7,072 nucleotides of DNA. Origin: Candidatus Parvarchaeota archaeon. GTDB lineage: Archaea > Nanobdellota > Nanobdellia > Parvarchaeales > Parvarchaeaceae. The notes under the pieces were generated by a model. The model was given only the letters and a program-made list of their open reading frames with translations. It ran no database searches and had not been told where the DNA came from. The translations under genes and the position numbers were made by a program. Where the stretch lies: positions 1 through 7,072 of the forward strand of contig JAMDDW010000041.1 of assembly GCA_023488405.1 (NCBI GenBank), given 5' to 3'. Of this stretch, positions 1 through 6,283 are shown one piece after another; positions within the stretch are counted from its first letter, which is position 1; the number at the start of each line of letters is the position of its first letter.

Positions 1-25
1 TGAGATAATAAAAGATTAGGAGATA

Positions 26-37
26 TTTATATATAAT
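26..37 (+). promoter_or_regulatory. TATA box of the ftsZ-secE promoter
   Basis: An uninterrupted A/T stretch, TTTATATATAAT, matches the archaeal TBP-binding TATA box. With the usual spacing of about 25 nt, transcription would start near 53-58, giving ftsZ a short leader of roughly 10-15 nt. This differs from the other three promoters in the window, where the TATA box is about 28 nt from the ATG. It is called from sequence and position only. Confidence 0.6.
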
Positions 38-56
38 CCAAAATGATTAATCTATT

Positions 57-61
57 GAGGT
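57..61 (+). promoter_or_regulatory. Shine-Dalgarno site of ftsZ
   Basis: GAGGT ends 6 nt before the ATG at 68 and is complementary to the pyrimidine-rich 3' end of archaeal 16S rRNA. It supports the start at 68 over the second in-frame ATG at 83. It is the only convincing ribosome binding site before any gene here; the others look leaderless or translationally coupled. Confidence 0.6.
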
Positions 62-67
62 AAACTT

Positions 68-1195
68 ATGGATGATATACAAATGAATAATTCACTTAGT
101 CAAGGGATAAAAGGGATAAAGTACGATGCTAGTAAAACTAAGGAATTCGATAAGTCTTTAGAAGAATTAATAGCATCAAGAAGGGCAAATATAAAAGTCG
201 TAGGAGTCGGCGGTTCCGGAAACAATACTCTCAACAGAATGTTTGAAGTCGGTATAAAAGGGGCGGAATTCATAGCGGTCAATACGGATGCGGCAGACCT
301 ACTTTGCACTCCTGCTGATAAAAAGATACTTATAGGAAAGGAATTGACCAATGGACTGGGTGCTGGTGCAGATCCCGCAGTTGGTGAAGCTGCTGCAAAA
401 GAACAGGAACAGGAACTCAAGGAAGCTCTTCAAGGAGCAGACCTAGTTTTTATATGCTGCGGTATGGGCGGTGGAACAGGTACTGGCGCAGCGCCGGTTG
501 TTGCATCAGTTTCAAAGAAAATAAACGCGCTTACTATAGCAGTAGTCACTTTACCATTTAAAGCAGAGGGAAGAAGAAGAATGAACGCAGCAGTGAATGG
601 CGTTGAAAAACTTAAAAATACGGTAGATACATTGATAACGGTTCCTAATGAAAAGCTTATGGCTATTGCTCCAGGATTGCCTTTGCCAATAGCATTGAAG
701 ATAGCGGATGACGTTCTTACAAATGCCGTTAAAGGGATAACAGAATTGATAACTAAACCTGGTTTGATAAATGTCGATTTCGCAGATGTAAAGAGGATAA
801 TGTCAAACGGTGGTGTAGCCCTTATAGGGACAGGCGAAAGCGATGCAAAAGACAAGAAACTTGAAACCGTTGTCGAGAAAGTGCTAAATAATCCGCTTAT
901 AGATGTTGATGTTTCGACTGCAAAAGGGATGCTTATAGATGTAAGCGGAGGGCCTTCACTTACTCTTGAAGAAGCAAACAAATTGGTTGATCTTATAGGT
1001 CAGAAACTACCTGATGACATAAACATAATCTGGGGCGCACACATCTTTCCGGATTTAAAGAATACTGTAAAGGTTTTGGCCATAATAACAGGCGTAACTT
1101 CCAAGCAGATAAGCGGCAAATCGATAGCAGAGGACCAGCAGTTAAAGGAGAAGCAGGAAGTTGAAGACGAGCTGGGCATAACCTTCCTAAGTTGA
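68..1195 (+). CDS. ftsZ: Cell division protein FtsZ (archaeal FtsZ1 type)
   Basis: Tubulin-like GTPase of 375 residues that polymerises at mid-cell and organises the division ring. A charged N-terminal tail of about 40 residues is followed by the GTP-binding domain: the Gly-rich loop GVGGSGNN (46-53), NTDA (72-75) and the tubulin signature GGGTGTG (134-140). The C-terminal domain begins after the central helix; the catalytic T7 loop is NVDFAD, with Asp237 and Asp240 positioned to complete the GTPase site of the next subunit. All catalytic elements are present, so it should be active. The tail ends in a short hydrophobic motif (LGITFL) after an acidic linker, the usual place where FtsZ docks partners such as SepF in archaea. 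The length, N-tail and overall sequence resemble methanogen FtsZ1 rather than CetZ. The start at 68 is supported by GAGGT and a TATA box. It is followed by secE at 2 nt, so the two are probably cotranscribed. Confidence 0.97.
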   Translation: MDDIQMNNSLSQGIKGIKYDASKTKEFDKSLEELIASRRANIKVVGVGGSGNNTLNRMFEVGIKGAEFIAVNTDAADLLCTPADKKILIGKELTNGLGAGADPAVGEAAAKEQEQELKEALQGADLVFICCGMGGGTGTGAAPVVASVSKKINALTIAVVTLPFKAEGRRRMNAAVNGVEKLKNTVDTLITVPNEKLMAIAPGLPLPIALKIADDVLTNAVKGITELITKPGLINVDFADVKRIMSNGGVALIGTGESDAKDKKLETVVEKVLNNPLIDVDVSTAKGMLIDVSGGPSLTLEEANKLVDLIGQKLPDDINIIWGAHIFPDLKNTVKVLAIITGVTSKQISGKSIAEDQQLKEKQEVEDELGITFLS

Positions 1196-1197
1196 TT

Positions 1198-1677
1198 ATG
1201 GATGAAAACAAGAGTCTTGCAGACGCTAATTTGAATGATTCAAACAAGCAGCAGGAAACAGTAGAAAGTGATGCAAAGCCTGCGGAAAACGTTCAGAACA
1301 ATGAAAAGACTGTGCAACCAGTTAATTCTAACAATAATCAAGGCAATGCTCAAAATACGGTGCAGAATAATAATCAGAAAAAGCCCGCAGAAACAGCTGT
1401 ACAAAGCAATGTAAACAGCAGCCGCAAGGAAGAAAAGCAGCAGGTAAAGAAAAGAAGGTTCCATTTATATCATGTTAAAAATGCGATAAAGAAGGCTCAT
1501 CCAATGAATATAAAGGCAAAGCTGGAGCATTACAGGTTTGAATATAGCAGGATACTCCACCTTGCAAGAAAACCTACAAAACAGGAATTCAAGGAGCTTT
1601 CCATAATGGTTATTATAGGCACATTCATAATCGGCGTACTTGGTTTTATAATACAGATGATAATCCAGGTTCTCTAA
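1198..1677 (+). CDS. secE: Preprotein translocase subunit SecE (Sec61 gamma) with long N-terminal extension
   Basis: Small clamp subunit of the SecYEG/Sec61 protein-export channel. The family core is the last 50 or so residues of this 159-residue protein: an amphipathic surface helix with the signature YSRILHLARKPTKQEF, then one tail-anchored transmembrane helix at about 134-158. Archaeal SecE usually has only 55-75 residues. Here about 100 residues precede the core. The first 75 are low complexity, with about 27 Asn or Gln (runs such as NSNNNQ and QNNNQ), followed by a strongly basic stretch (KKRRF, then KNAIKKAH). The extension is probably disordered and cytosolic. I chose ATG 1198; an in-frame TTG at 1192 would overlap the ftsZ stop and add two residues. 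There is no clear ribosome binding site, so translation probably depends on termination of ftsZ. The ftsZ-secE order is known in archaea, but the usual following spt5/nusG and ribosomal protein genes are absent. Confidence 0.9.
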   Translation: MDENKSLADANLNDSNKQQETVESDAKPAENVQNNEKTVQPVNSNNNQGNAQNTVQNNNQKKPAETAVQSNVNSSRKEEKQQVKKRRFHLYHVKNAIKKAHPMNIKAKLEHYRFEYSRILHLARKPTKQEFKELSIMVIIGTFIIGVLGFIIQMIIQVL

Positions 1678-1688
1678 ACATTATAAGT

Positions 1689-1705
1689 AAATAATAAAAT
1701 TATTT
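1689..1705 (+). terminator. Weak AT-only hairpin after secE, possible terminator
   Basis: A perfect 7-nt inverted repeat (AAATAAT, loop AAA, ATTATTT) lies 12 nt after the secE stop and is followed by CTTTG. It has no G-C pairs and no long T run, so it would be unstable. It lies between two transcription units, which is the main reason to list it. It may be chance in AT-rich DNA. Confidence 0.25.
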
Positions 1706-1737
1706 CTTTGCTGTCAGTAAATTGAATAAATAAGAAA

Positions 1738-1745
1738 CTATAAAT
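1738..1745 (+). promoter_or_regulatory. TATA box of a leaderless promoter for the ATPase unit
   Basis: CTATAAAT is preceded by the purine-rich GAAA expected of a TFB recognition element (BRE). The TATAAA begins 29 nt before the ATG at 1768, so the predicted transcript starts at or within a few bases of the start codon. No Shine-Dalgarno site is present, which agrees with leaderless translation. It would drive 1768-5555. Confidence 0.6.
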
Positions 1746-1767
1746 GAATTGAAGGCAACATAATAGT

Positions 1768-2304
1768 ATGTCCACGGTCTTTAAGTCTGTTTCATCTAAG
1801 ATTTACAGTAAAAATTTGGCAAAGGAGAACGCCAGTGTTTCAGTAGATAAGAATATACTTAACATAGTGGACATATTCAGAGGAGAGACTCCCAGAATGA
1901 AGTTCATAAATGACTCGCTAAAAAGGGGGTTGGGCCTATTTGAAGCGGTGTGGATATTCAGAAAAGAATTGCTGGAATTGAGCCTGCACAAAAAGGTTAT
2001 TGCAAGGGTCGGCAGGAGCTCAATAAAACCATTACACAAGCATTCAGGTTTTGTAGAGATAACGCAGGAAAGCATAGAATTTTACAACAAAAAACTTGAT
2101 ACGCTCATTATGAGAGTCGAAAAGAAATCAATCTCGGAAATAAATGTTGGTTATGATAAGCTTTTTAAGAAAGAGTTCTACCCCTATTCTCCGCCTTTGC
2201 GTTTTATCTTTAACGGAAAGACAGTATACCTCTTTTTAAGGCTGCCCGGCGAGAAAAAATTCAAGGGTGATGACAAACTTTTTATAGGATTAATAAGCGA
2301 TTGA
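1768..2304 (+). CDS. Uncharacterised soluble protein with possible PH-like C-terminal domain
   Basis: I do not recognise this 178-residue protein. It has no signal peptide or transmembrane helix and is basic overall. The N-terminal half (about 1-75) contains a probable helical segment (residues 44-73). The C-terminal half, from about 76, alternates short beta-type strands and turns: HSGFVEIT (92-99), SIEFY, DTLIMRVEKKSISEINVGY (111-129), then PPLRFIFNGKTVYLFLR (142-158) and a final FKGDDKLFIGLI. This order of strands, an 'I-xx-I-x-V' segment and a later hydrophobic pair recalls bacterial and archaeal PH-like/GRAM-type domains, but this is fold guesswork from pattern alone. It begins the unit with a leaderless promoter, and its stop is one base from the ATG of the proton-pumping ATPase, so the two are almost certainly coexpressed. 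It could be a cytoplasmic regulator or membrane-lipid-binding partner of the pump; that is inference from position. Confidence 0.85.
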   Translation: MSTVFKSVSSKIYSKNLAKENASVSVDKNILNIVDIFRGETPRMKFINDSLKRGLGLFEAVWIFRKELLELSLHKKVIARVGRSSIKPLHKHSGFVEITQESIEFYNKKLDTLIMRVEKKSISEINVGYDKLFKKEFYPYSPPLRFIFNGKTVYLFLRLPGEKKFKGDDKLFIGLISD

Positions 2305-2305
2305 T

Positions 2306-4720
2306 ATGAAGAAAGACAGCGAAATAAACAAAGAGGAACAATTCAGAAAATTATCTTCAAGCAAAAGCGGTCTTTCAGAAAAAGAAGCGGATGAAAGACT
2401 AAAGAAATACGGTTACAATGAGATTGCAAGCAAAAAAGTGAATCCCATAAAAAAATTTCTTTTAAAGTTTTGGGGCCCGATACCATTAATGCTTTATATT
2501 GTTATAGGAATCTCATTTATTCTAGGAAAAAGCATAGATGCATATATAGTCATTGGCCTTCTTTTGTTTAACGGCATAGCCGGTTTTCTGGAGGAGTTCA
2601 AGGCAGATAATACCCTCGAGCTTTTAAAGAATAAGTTATCGGTAAACGTCAACGTTCAAAGAGATAATGAATGGAAAAAGATGCCTGCTAAATTGTTGGT
2701 ACCTGGTGACATAATAAGGATAAGGCTGGGTGATATAGTCCCTGCAGACTGCCTTATAATAGAGGGAGATTATCTTTCAGTTGATCAGTCAATGCTAACT
2801 GGCGAATCGCTTCCTGTTGATAGAAAAGAGGGAGACACTATATTTTCATCATCAACTGTAAGAGAAGGAGAGGCCACAGCCCTGGTTTTAAAGACGGGAA
2901 AGGACACTTCATTCGGTAAAACAGCAGATCTTGTAAGGATAGCTGGCGGCAGGATGCATTTAGAAAACGACATTTTGAAGCTCCTTAAATACCTTATCTA
3001 TGTAGATCTAATGCTCATAGCCGCCGTTTTTATAGCTTCTTATATATCACACATAAATCTGCTTACAATAGTTCCATTTTCCCTTCTTATACTTTTGGCT
3101 TCTGTGCCTGTGGGATTGCCAGCAGCATTTACAGTTGCGATGGCATATGGTACTGAAAGACTGTCATCAAAAAACATTCTAGTAACGAAGCTTGAAGCAA
3201 TTGAAGAGGCATCTACTATGAATGTAGTATGCCTTGATAAAACAGGCACAATAACGGGTAACCAGCTTTCAGTATCTGATCCATTTGGCTATGGGAAATT
3301 CTCAGTACAAGATGTTCTTTTTTATGGGTCTATAGCATCTAGAAGAGAGGATAACGATGAGATAGACAATGCAATAATCGACGGGCTTAAAAAATACGAT
3401 ACTAAGAACTTAGAATTGAACTACAAACTGGTAAAATTCACACCGTTTAATCCAGCTACAAAAATGTCACAGGCAGATGTCATACTCAATGGTAAAAAAA
3501 TGTCCGCTATTAAGGGCTTTCCTGCGATTATAATGAAGAAATGCTCCTTAGATTCTTCGGAAACAAAAAAAGTCAATGCTAAGATAAAGGAGATGTCATT
3601 AAAGGGCTACCGTACCATAGCAGTAGCTGCTAAACTAAGCGACAGAAAGGAATGGTCCTTTGTTGGTATAATACCATTAAACGATAAGCCAAGGGAAGAC
3701 AGTAAAAAGCTTATAGAAGAGCTTAAAGCGCTGGGAATAAAGACAAAGATGCTTACCGGAGACAACATTGATACTGCAAAGGAAATAGCCAAAGAGGTTG
3801 GAATAGGAGAAAAAATACTTGATGTTAAGACTTTGGAGGGATTAGATGAAAAGACTCTTTCAAAGTTAATTATAGAGCATGACGGTTTTGCAGGAGTATT
3901 CCCAAAGGACAAGTATACAATAGTAAAGGCATTGCAGGATGCAGGTTACCACGTAGGAATGACGGGAGATGGAGTAAATGATGCACCTGCTTTAAAGCAG
4001 GCAGAAGTAGGTATAGCTGTTTCAAATGCAACCGACGTTGCAAAAAGCGCGGCAACAATAGTTTTAACCTCCCCAGGGATAGAGCCGATAGTGAATGCCG
4101 TAAAAGAAAGCAGGTCCATATTTGAGAGGATGATAAGTTATACCTTGAACAAGGTAACTAGAATATTCCAGATAGCATTTTTCCTTTCGATAGCATTTAT
4201 AATACTCAGATTCTTACCGATAAGGGCCATACAGCTTATCTTAATGATATTCATAAACGACATAGGGAGTATAGCATTGTCGACTGATAAGGAAAGTTAT
4301 TCCAAGAAACCAGATGCATGGGACATAAAAGCAATATTCTTTGCTTCCATTCTTTTTGGTGCAATGGCCATAATTGAAGTGTCTTTGCTTGCTTATTTCG
4401 GCCTGTTTTATTTCCATTTAAGTCACACTTCATTTGAAACATTCATGTTCGTTGCGTTTATATTCTCCATAGAAGCGCTTCTTTTATCTATAAGATCTAG
4501 AAGAAGGTTCTTCCACTCTAGGCCAAGCATACCTGTAATAATGCAAATAGTTCTTGCTATTATCATAACTTTCATAATAGCAAAATTCGGAGTATTAATG
4601 TCAAGCATAAGTTCATACTATATATTACTTATAGGAATTGTTGCAGTTGTTTTCCTTTTAGTAACAGATGTTATCAAGGTATTTGCTTACAAAAAAGACA
4701 AGGAGTTCTCCCTTCTTTAA
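2306..4720 (+). CDS. P-type ATPase, type P3A, probable plasma-membrane proton pump
   Basis: Integral membrane pump of 804 residues that couples ATP hydrolysis to cation export, most likely H+. In order: cation-ATPase N-terminal region (10-75, with the PMA-like FWGPIP at 55-60), M1-M2 (57-97), actuator domain with TGES (165-168), M3-M4 (227-281) with PVGLP (268-272), phosphorylation site DKTGT with Asp311, a small N domain with KGFP (403-406), P-domain motifs TGDN (484-487) and TGDGVNDAP (553-561), and M5-M10 (611-795). Asp652 in M6 (sequence NDIGSIAL) aligns with the essential proton-binding Asp of plant AHA2 (D684) and yeast Pma1 (D730), and Asn89 in M2 with AHA2 N106. The M5 Arg/His partner position appears to be Gln622. 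The protein stops just after M10, so it lacks the autoinhibitory tail of plant pumps; length matches archaeal homologues of about 800 residues. It follows the upstream gene by one base and has no ribosome binding site, so it is probably translationally coupled. A different cation cannot be excluded. Confidence 0.93.
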   Translation: MKKDSEINKEEQFRKLSSSKSGLSEKEADERLKKYGYNEIASKKVNPIKKFLLKFWGPIPLMLYIVIGISFILGKSIDAYIVIGLLLFNGIAGFLEEFKADNTLELLKNKLSVNVNVQRDNEWKKMPAKLLVPGDIIRIRLGDIVPADCLIIEGDYLSVDQSMLTGESLPVDRKEGDTIFSSSTVREGEATALVLKTGKDTSFGKTADLVRIAGGRMHLENDILKLLKYLIYVDLMLIAAVFIASYISHINLLTIVPFSLLILLASVPVGLPAAFTVAMAYGTERLSSKNILVTKLEAIEEASTMNVVCLDKTGTITGNQLSVSDPFGYGKFSVQDVLFYGSIASRREDNDEIDNAIIDGLKKYDTKNLELNYKLVKFTPFNPATKMSQADVILNGKKMSAIKGFPAIIMKKCSLDSSETKKVNAKIKEMSLKGYRTIAVAAKLSDRKEWSFVGIIPLNDKPREDSKKLIEELKALGIKTKMLTGDNIDTAKEIAKEVGIGEKILDVKTLEGLDEKTLSKLIIEHDGFAGVFPKDKYTIVKALQDAGYHVGMTGDGVNDAPALKQAEVGIAVSNATDVAKSAATIVLTSPGIEPIVNAVKESRSIFERMISYTLNKVTRIFQIAFFLSIAFIILRFLPIRAIQLILMIFINDIGSIALSTDKESYSKKPDAWDIKAIFFASILFGAMAIIEVSLLAYFGLFYFHLSHTSFETFMFVAFIFSIEALLLSIRSRRRFFHSRPSIPVIMQIVLAIIITFIIAKFGVLMSSISSYYILLIGIVAVVFLLVTDVIKVFAYKKDKEFSLL

Positions 4721-4724
4721 TAAC

Positions 4725-5555
4725 ATGAAAACAAATAATTCACTTACATTTATTTTTTCTTTTTTATTCTCTTATCTTGTTTATTTTTTGCTTCATAATT
4801 TTTATCTATACTATTATGCCATCCCAATTGCCGTGCTTTCTTCCTTGCTCCTATTGGCTTACACTTCACGCAAACATTATTTTTATATTGTGTTTGCAAT
4901 TCTCTTGATATTTGTATTTTCAGGAGTGTTTCCAATTAAATTTTCACTTGAAATAATCTCTGTAAGTATGCTTATTCAATCGCTGTTTATTAAAAAATTA
5001 GCAATAAAAACCGTTAATCTAAGCAGTAAACTGGAAATAAGAAGAGATTTGGTTCAGATTGTTATAGGAGCCATATTTCTTTCAATTCTTGTCTTCTCTT
5101 ACAGATGGATTCTGCTTGCATTGGTTTTTTTAGGCATATTAGCAGCACATATCATATATGTTTACGGCAGGAAAATGAAGAAATTAGTAAACCTGCTTGA
5201 AAGGGATGGAGTGATATTCGGTTCCGGGGCAATATCGATGGCTGTTGGTGCTGTTTTACTGCTTGGATTCATAAACCGCTTTGATTTTCTTTTTTTCAGT
5301 CTTTTTTCTTTGTTGATTTCGGATCCGATAGCTACAGTGGCAGGCTTGAAAATACAGAAAAAGCCGGGCAGGAAATCTATTAGCGGCAGCATGGCCTTTT
5401 TTGTCTCTTCTTTGGTTCCGGGCGTTGTATTTTTCGGCTTATTTGGTGTTATCTTTGCGTTAATTCTTTCTTTAGCAGAGAGATTCAGTCCAATCGATGA
5501 CAACATCTTTATAGCTGTCATAGCGGTCCTTTTATCGCTTGTTTTTTTCATATAA
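4725..5555 (+). CDS. CTP-dependent polyprenol/lipid kinase, SEC59/DGK1 (dolichol kinase-like) family
   Basis: Polytopic membrane protein of 276 residues with roughly eight hydrophobic segments. The C-terminal third carries the family pattern: SDPIATVAG (Asp200 in the D-xx-A-xxx-G motif), then RKSISGSMA (216-224, the K-S-x-x-G-S block), and late AERFSPIDDN (251-260, with the acidic Asp258-Asp259-Asn260). In dolichol kinase and yeast Dgk1 these blocks bind CTP and transfer its gamma phosphate to a lipid alcohol. The substrate is therefore a membrane alcohol, perhaps dolichol for glycan carriers, geranylgeraniol, or diacylglycerol-like archaeal lipid; the sequence does not decide. The first Gly of the usual GD motif is Ser here. 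I chose ATG 4725, 4 nt after the ATPase stop, because the in-frame ATG at 4668 would add 19 residues overlapping the ATPase and a non-helical charged leader. No promoter is visible, so it should be read from the ATPase transcript. CTP synthase lies two genes downstream, which fits a CTP-using enzyme. Confidence 0.8.
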   Translation: MKTNNSLTFIFSFLFSYLVYFLLHNFYLYYYAIPIAVLSSLLLLAYTSRKHYFYIVFAILLIFVFSGVFPIKFSLEIISVSMLIQSLFIKKLAIKTVNLSSKLEIRRDLVQIVIGAIFLSILVFSYRWILLALVFLGILAAHIIYVYGRKMKKLVNLLERDGVIFGSGAISMAVGAVLLLGFINRFDFLFFSLFSLLISDPIATVAGLKIQKKPGRKSISGSMAFFVSSLVPGVVFFGLFGVIFALILSLAERFSPIDDNIFIAVIAVLLSLVFFI

Positions 5556-5563
5556 TTTAAATA
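5556..5563 (+). promoter_or_regulatory. TATA box of a leaderless promoter for the 7-helix protein
   Basis: TTTAAATA follows directly on the stop codon of the kinase gene. The TAAATA begins 27 nt before the ATG at 5585, the spacing for a transcript starting at the start codon. A second AT motif (TATAAAAA from 5565) is only 20 nt from the ATG and fits less well. There is no Shine-Dalgarno site before 5585. Confidence 0.5.
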
Positions 5564-5584
5564 TTATAAAAACAATAAAGAGAA

Positions 5585-6220
5585 ATGTCAGGCATATTTT
5601 CAAGCGAGCTTTTCATTGAGTTTTCTACGATTCTTATCTTTCTTTTGACTGTGCCTTTAGCTTCATTAATGACTTACAAGTTTCTAAAAAAGAAGGGGAA
5701 AAGCCAGCTTTATTGGTCAATAGGGCTTTGGCTGTTTGCTATAGGCGTTTTACTTGAAGTTATTTTCTCCTTTAACATATACAATGCTTTTTTGATAAAG
5801 ACTTATCTAGCAGCGGTTGCATTTTTGGTCAGCTTTTTAGCTCTTGGTTCTACGGCATTGCTTAAAAACAAGAAAGTCTTCAACTACTACGGTATATTCT
5901 TCATTTTGTCTGCAGTATTTGTTGCATACTCAATGATAACAGCAAACATAGGCAATGTGCTTACAAACTATGTGGTGTTTGGAGTGCTTCCTCTATTAGT
6001 GGTAATCTCTTCATCGGTAATGACCTTTCCTGCGGCGGGAATGCTTATCGCCGTAGCAGTACTATCATATAGAAAGACATCTAACAAGAAGATGCTTTCG
6101 ATAATTGCAGGGGTTGTGATAGTAAGTATTGCTGGTTCCCTTTACATCGCCCATTTTCCCGCATTTTTATATTATTCTGAATTTATCGGCATACTTCTTC
6201 TTTGGTTGGGCTTCATTTGA
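5585..6220 (+). CDS. Uncharacterised seven-helix membrane protein
   Basis: I do not recognise this 211-residue protein. Nearly the whole chain is hydrophobic, with about seven membrane segments at residues 11-31, 42-63, 70-93, 101-120, 128-161 (long, with Pro136 and Pro149 probably kinking it), 170-189 and 194-211. Loops are short and mostly basic (KKKGKS at 35-40, KNKK at 94-97, RKTSNKK at 163-169), which by the positive-inside rule suggests these loops are cytoplasmic and the N-terminus is outside. It ends on the last helix with no soluble domain. The few polar residues inside the membrane are Glu58, Ser142-Ser144 and Glu199. The layout resembles the sensor modules of seven-helix histidine kinases, but no output domain is attached, so this could be a free-standing sensor, a lipid-modifying enzyme or a transporter fragment. 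It has its own leaderless promoter and precedes pyrG; no role can be assigned. Confidence 0.85.
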   Translation: MSGIFSSELFIEFSTILIFLLTVPLASLMTYKFLKKKGKSQLYWSIGLWLFAIGVLLEVIFSFNIYNAFLIKTYLAAVAFLVSFLALGSTALLKNKKVFNYYGIFFILSAVFVAYSMITANIGNVLTNYVVFGVLPLLVVISSSVMTFPAAGMLIAVAVLSYRKTSNKKMLSIIAGVVIVSIAGSLYIAHFPAFLYYSEFIGILLLWLGFI

Positions 6221-6254
6221 TTTTCCATTAAAAGTTGTAATCAAGCAGGGAAAA

Positions 6255-6262
6255 ATATAAAA
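6255..6262 (+). promoter_or_regulatory. TATA box of a leaderless promoter for pyrG
   Basis: ATATAAAA lies in the 63-nt gap before pyrG, preceded by a purine-rich AGGGAAA that could serve as the TFB site. TATAAAA begins 28 nt before the ATG at 6284, so transcription should start at about the start codon. No Shine-Dalgarno site is present. pyrG therefore looks like a separately transcribed gene. Confidence 0.6.
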
Positions 6263-6283
6263 GCTCAAAATAAGTTAAATTAA

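Noticed and set aside
430..981. Long open frame on the minus strand inside ftsZ (183 codons), with another at 100-420
   Set aside because: It is antisense to a fully conserved ftsZ, its product is Ser/Phe/Pro-rich low-complexity sequence with no recognisable domain, and no promoter or ribosome binding site precedes it.
1192..1197. TTG start for secE at 1192
   Set aside because: It overlaps the ftsZ stop and adds only Met-Ile before a normal ATG at 1198. ATG is preferred, though the difference is two residues.
4701..4705. AGGAG near the end of the ATPase gene as a ribosome binding site for the kinase
   Set aside because: It ends 19 nt before the ATG at 4725, too far for normal Shine-Dalgarno pairing.
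4668..4724. Upstream ATG for the lipid kinase at 4668
   Set aside because: It would overlap the ATPase by 53 nt and add a charged 19-residue leader. ATG 4725, 4 nt after the ATPase stop, gives the usual short tail before the first helix.
5162..5551. Minus-strand open frame of 129 codons within the lipid kinase gene
   Set aside because: It is the antisense of the conserved kinase motifs, giving a Lys/Thr/Pro-rich product of the kind expected opposite a hydrophobic protein. There is no initiation signal.
6221..6254. Search for an RNA gene or riboswitch before pyrG
   Set aside because: The gap is only 63 nt, contains a TATA box 28 nt from the ATG, and shows no stable hairpin. A leaderless mRNA leaves no room for a leader element.
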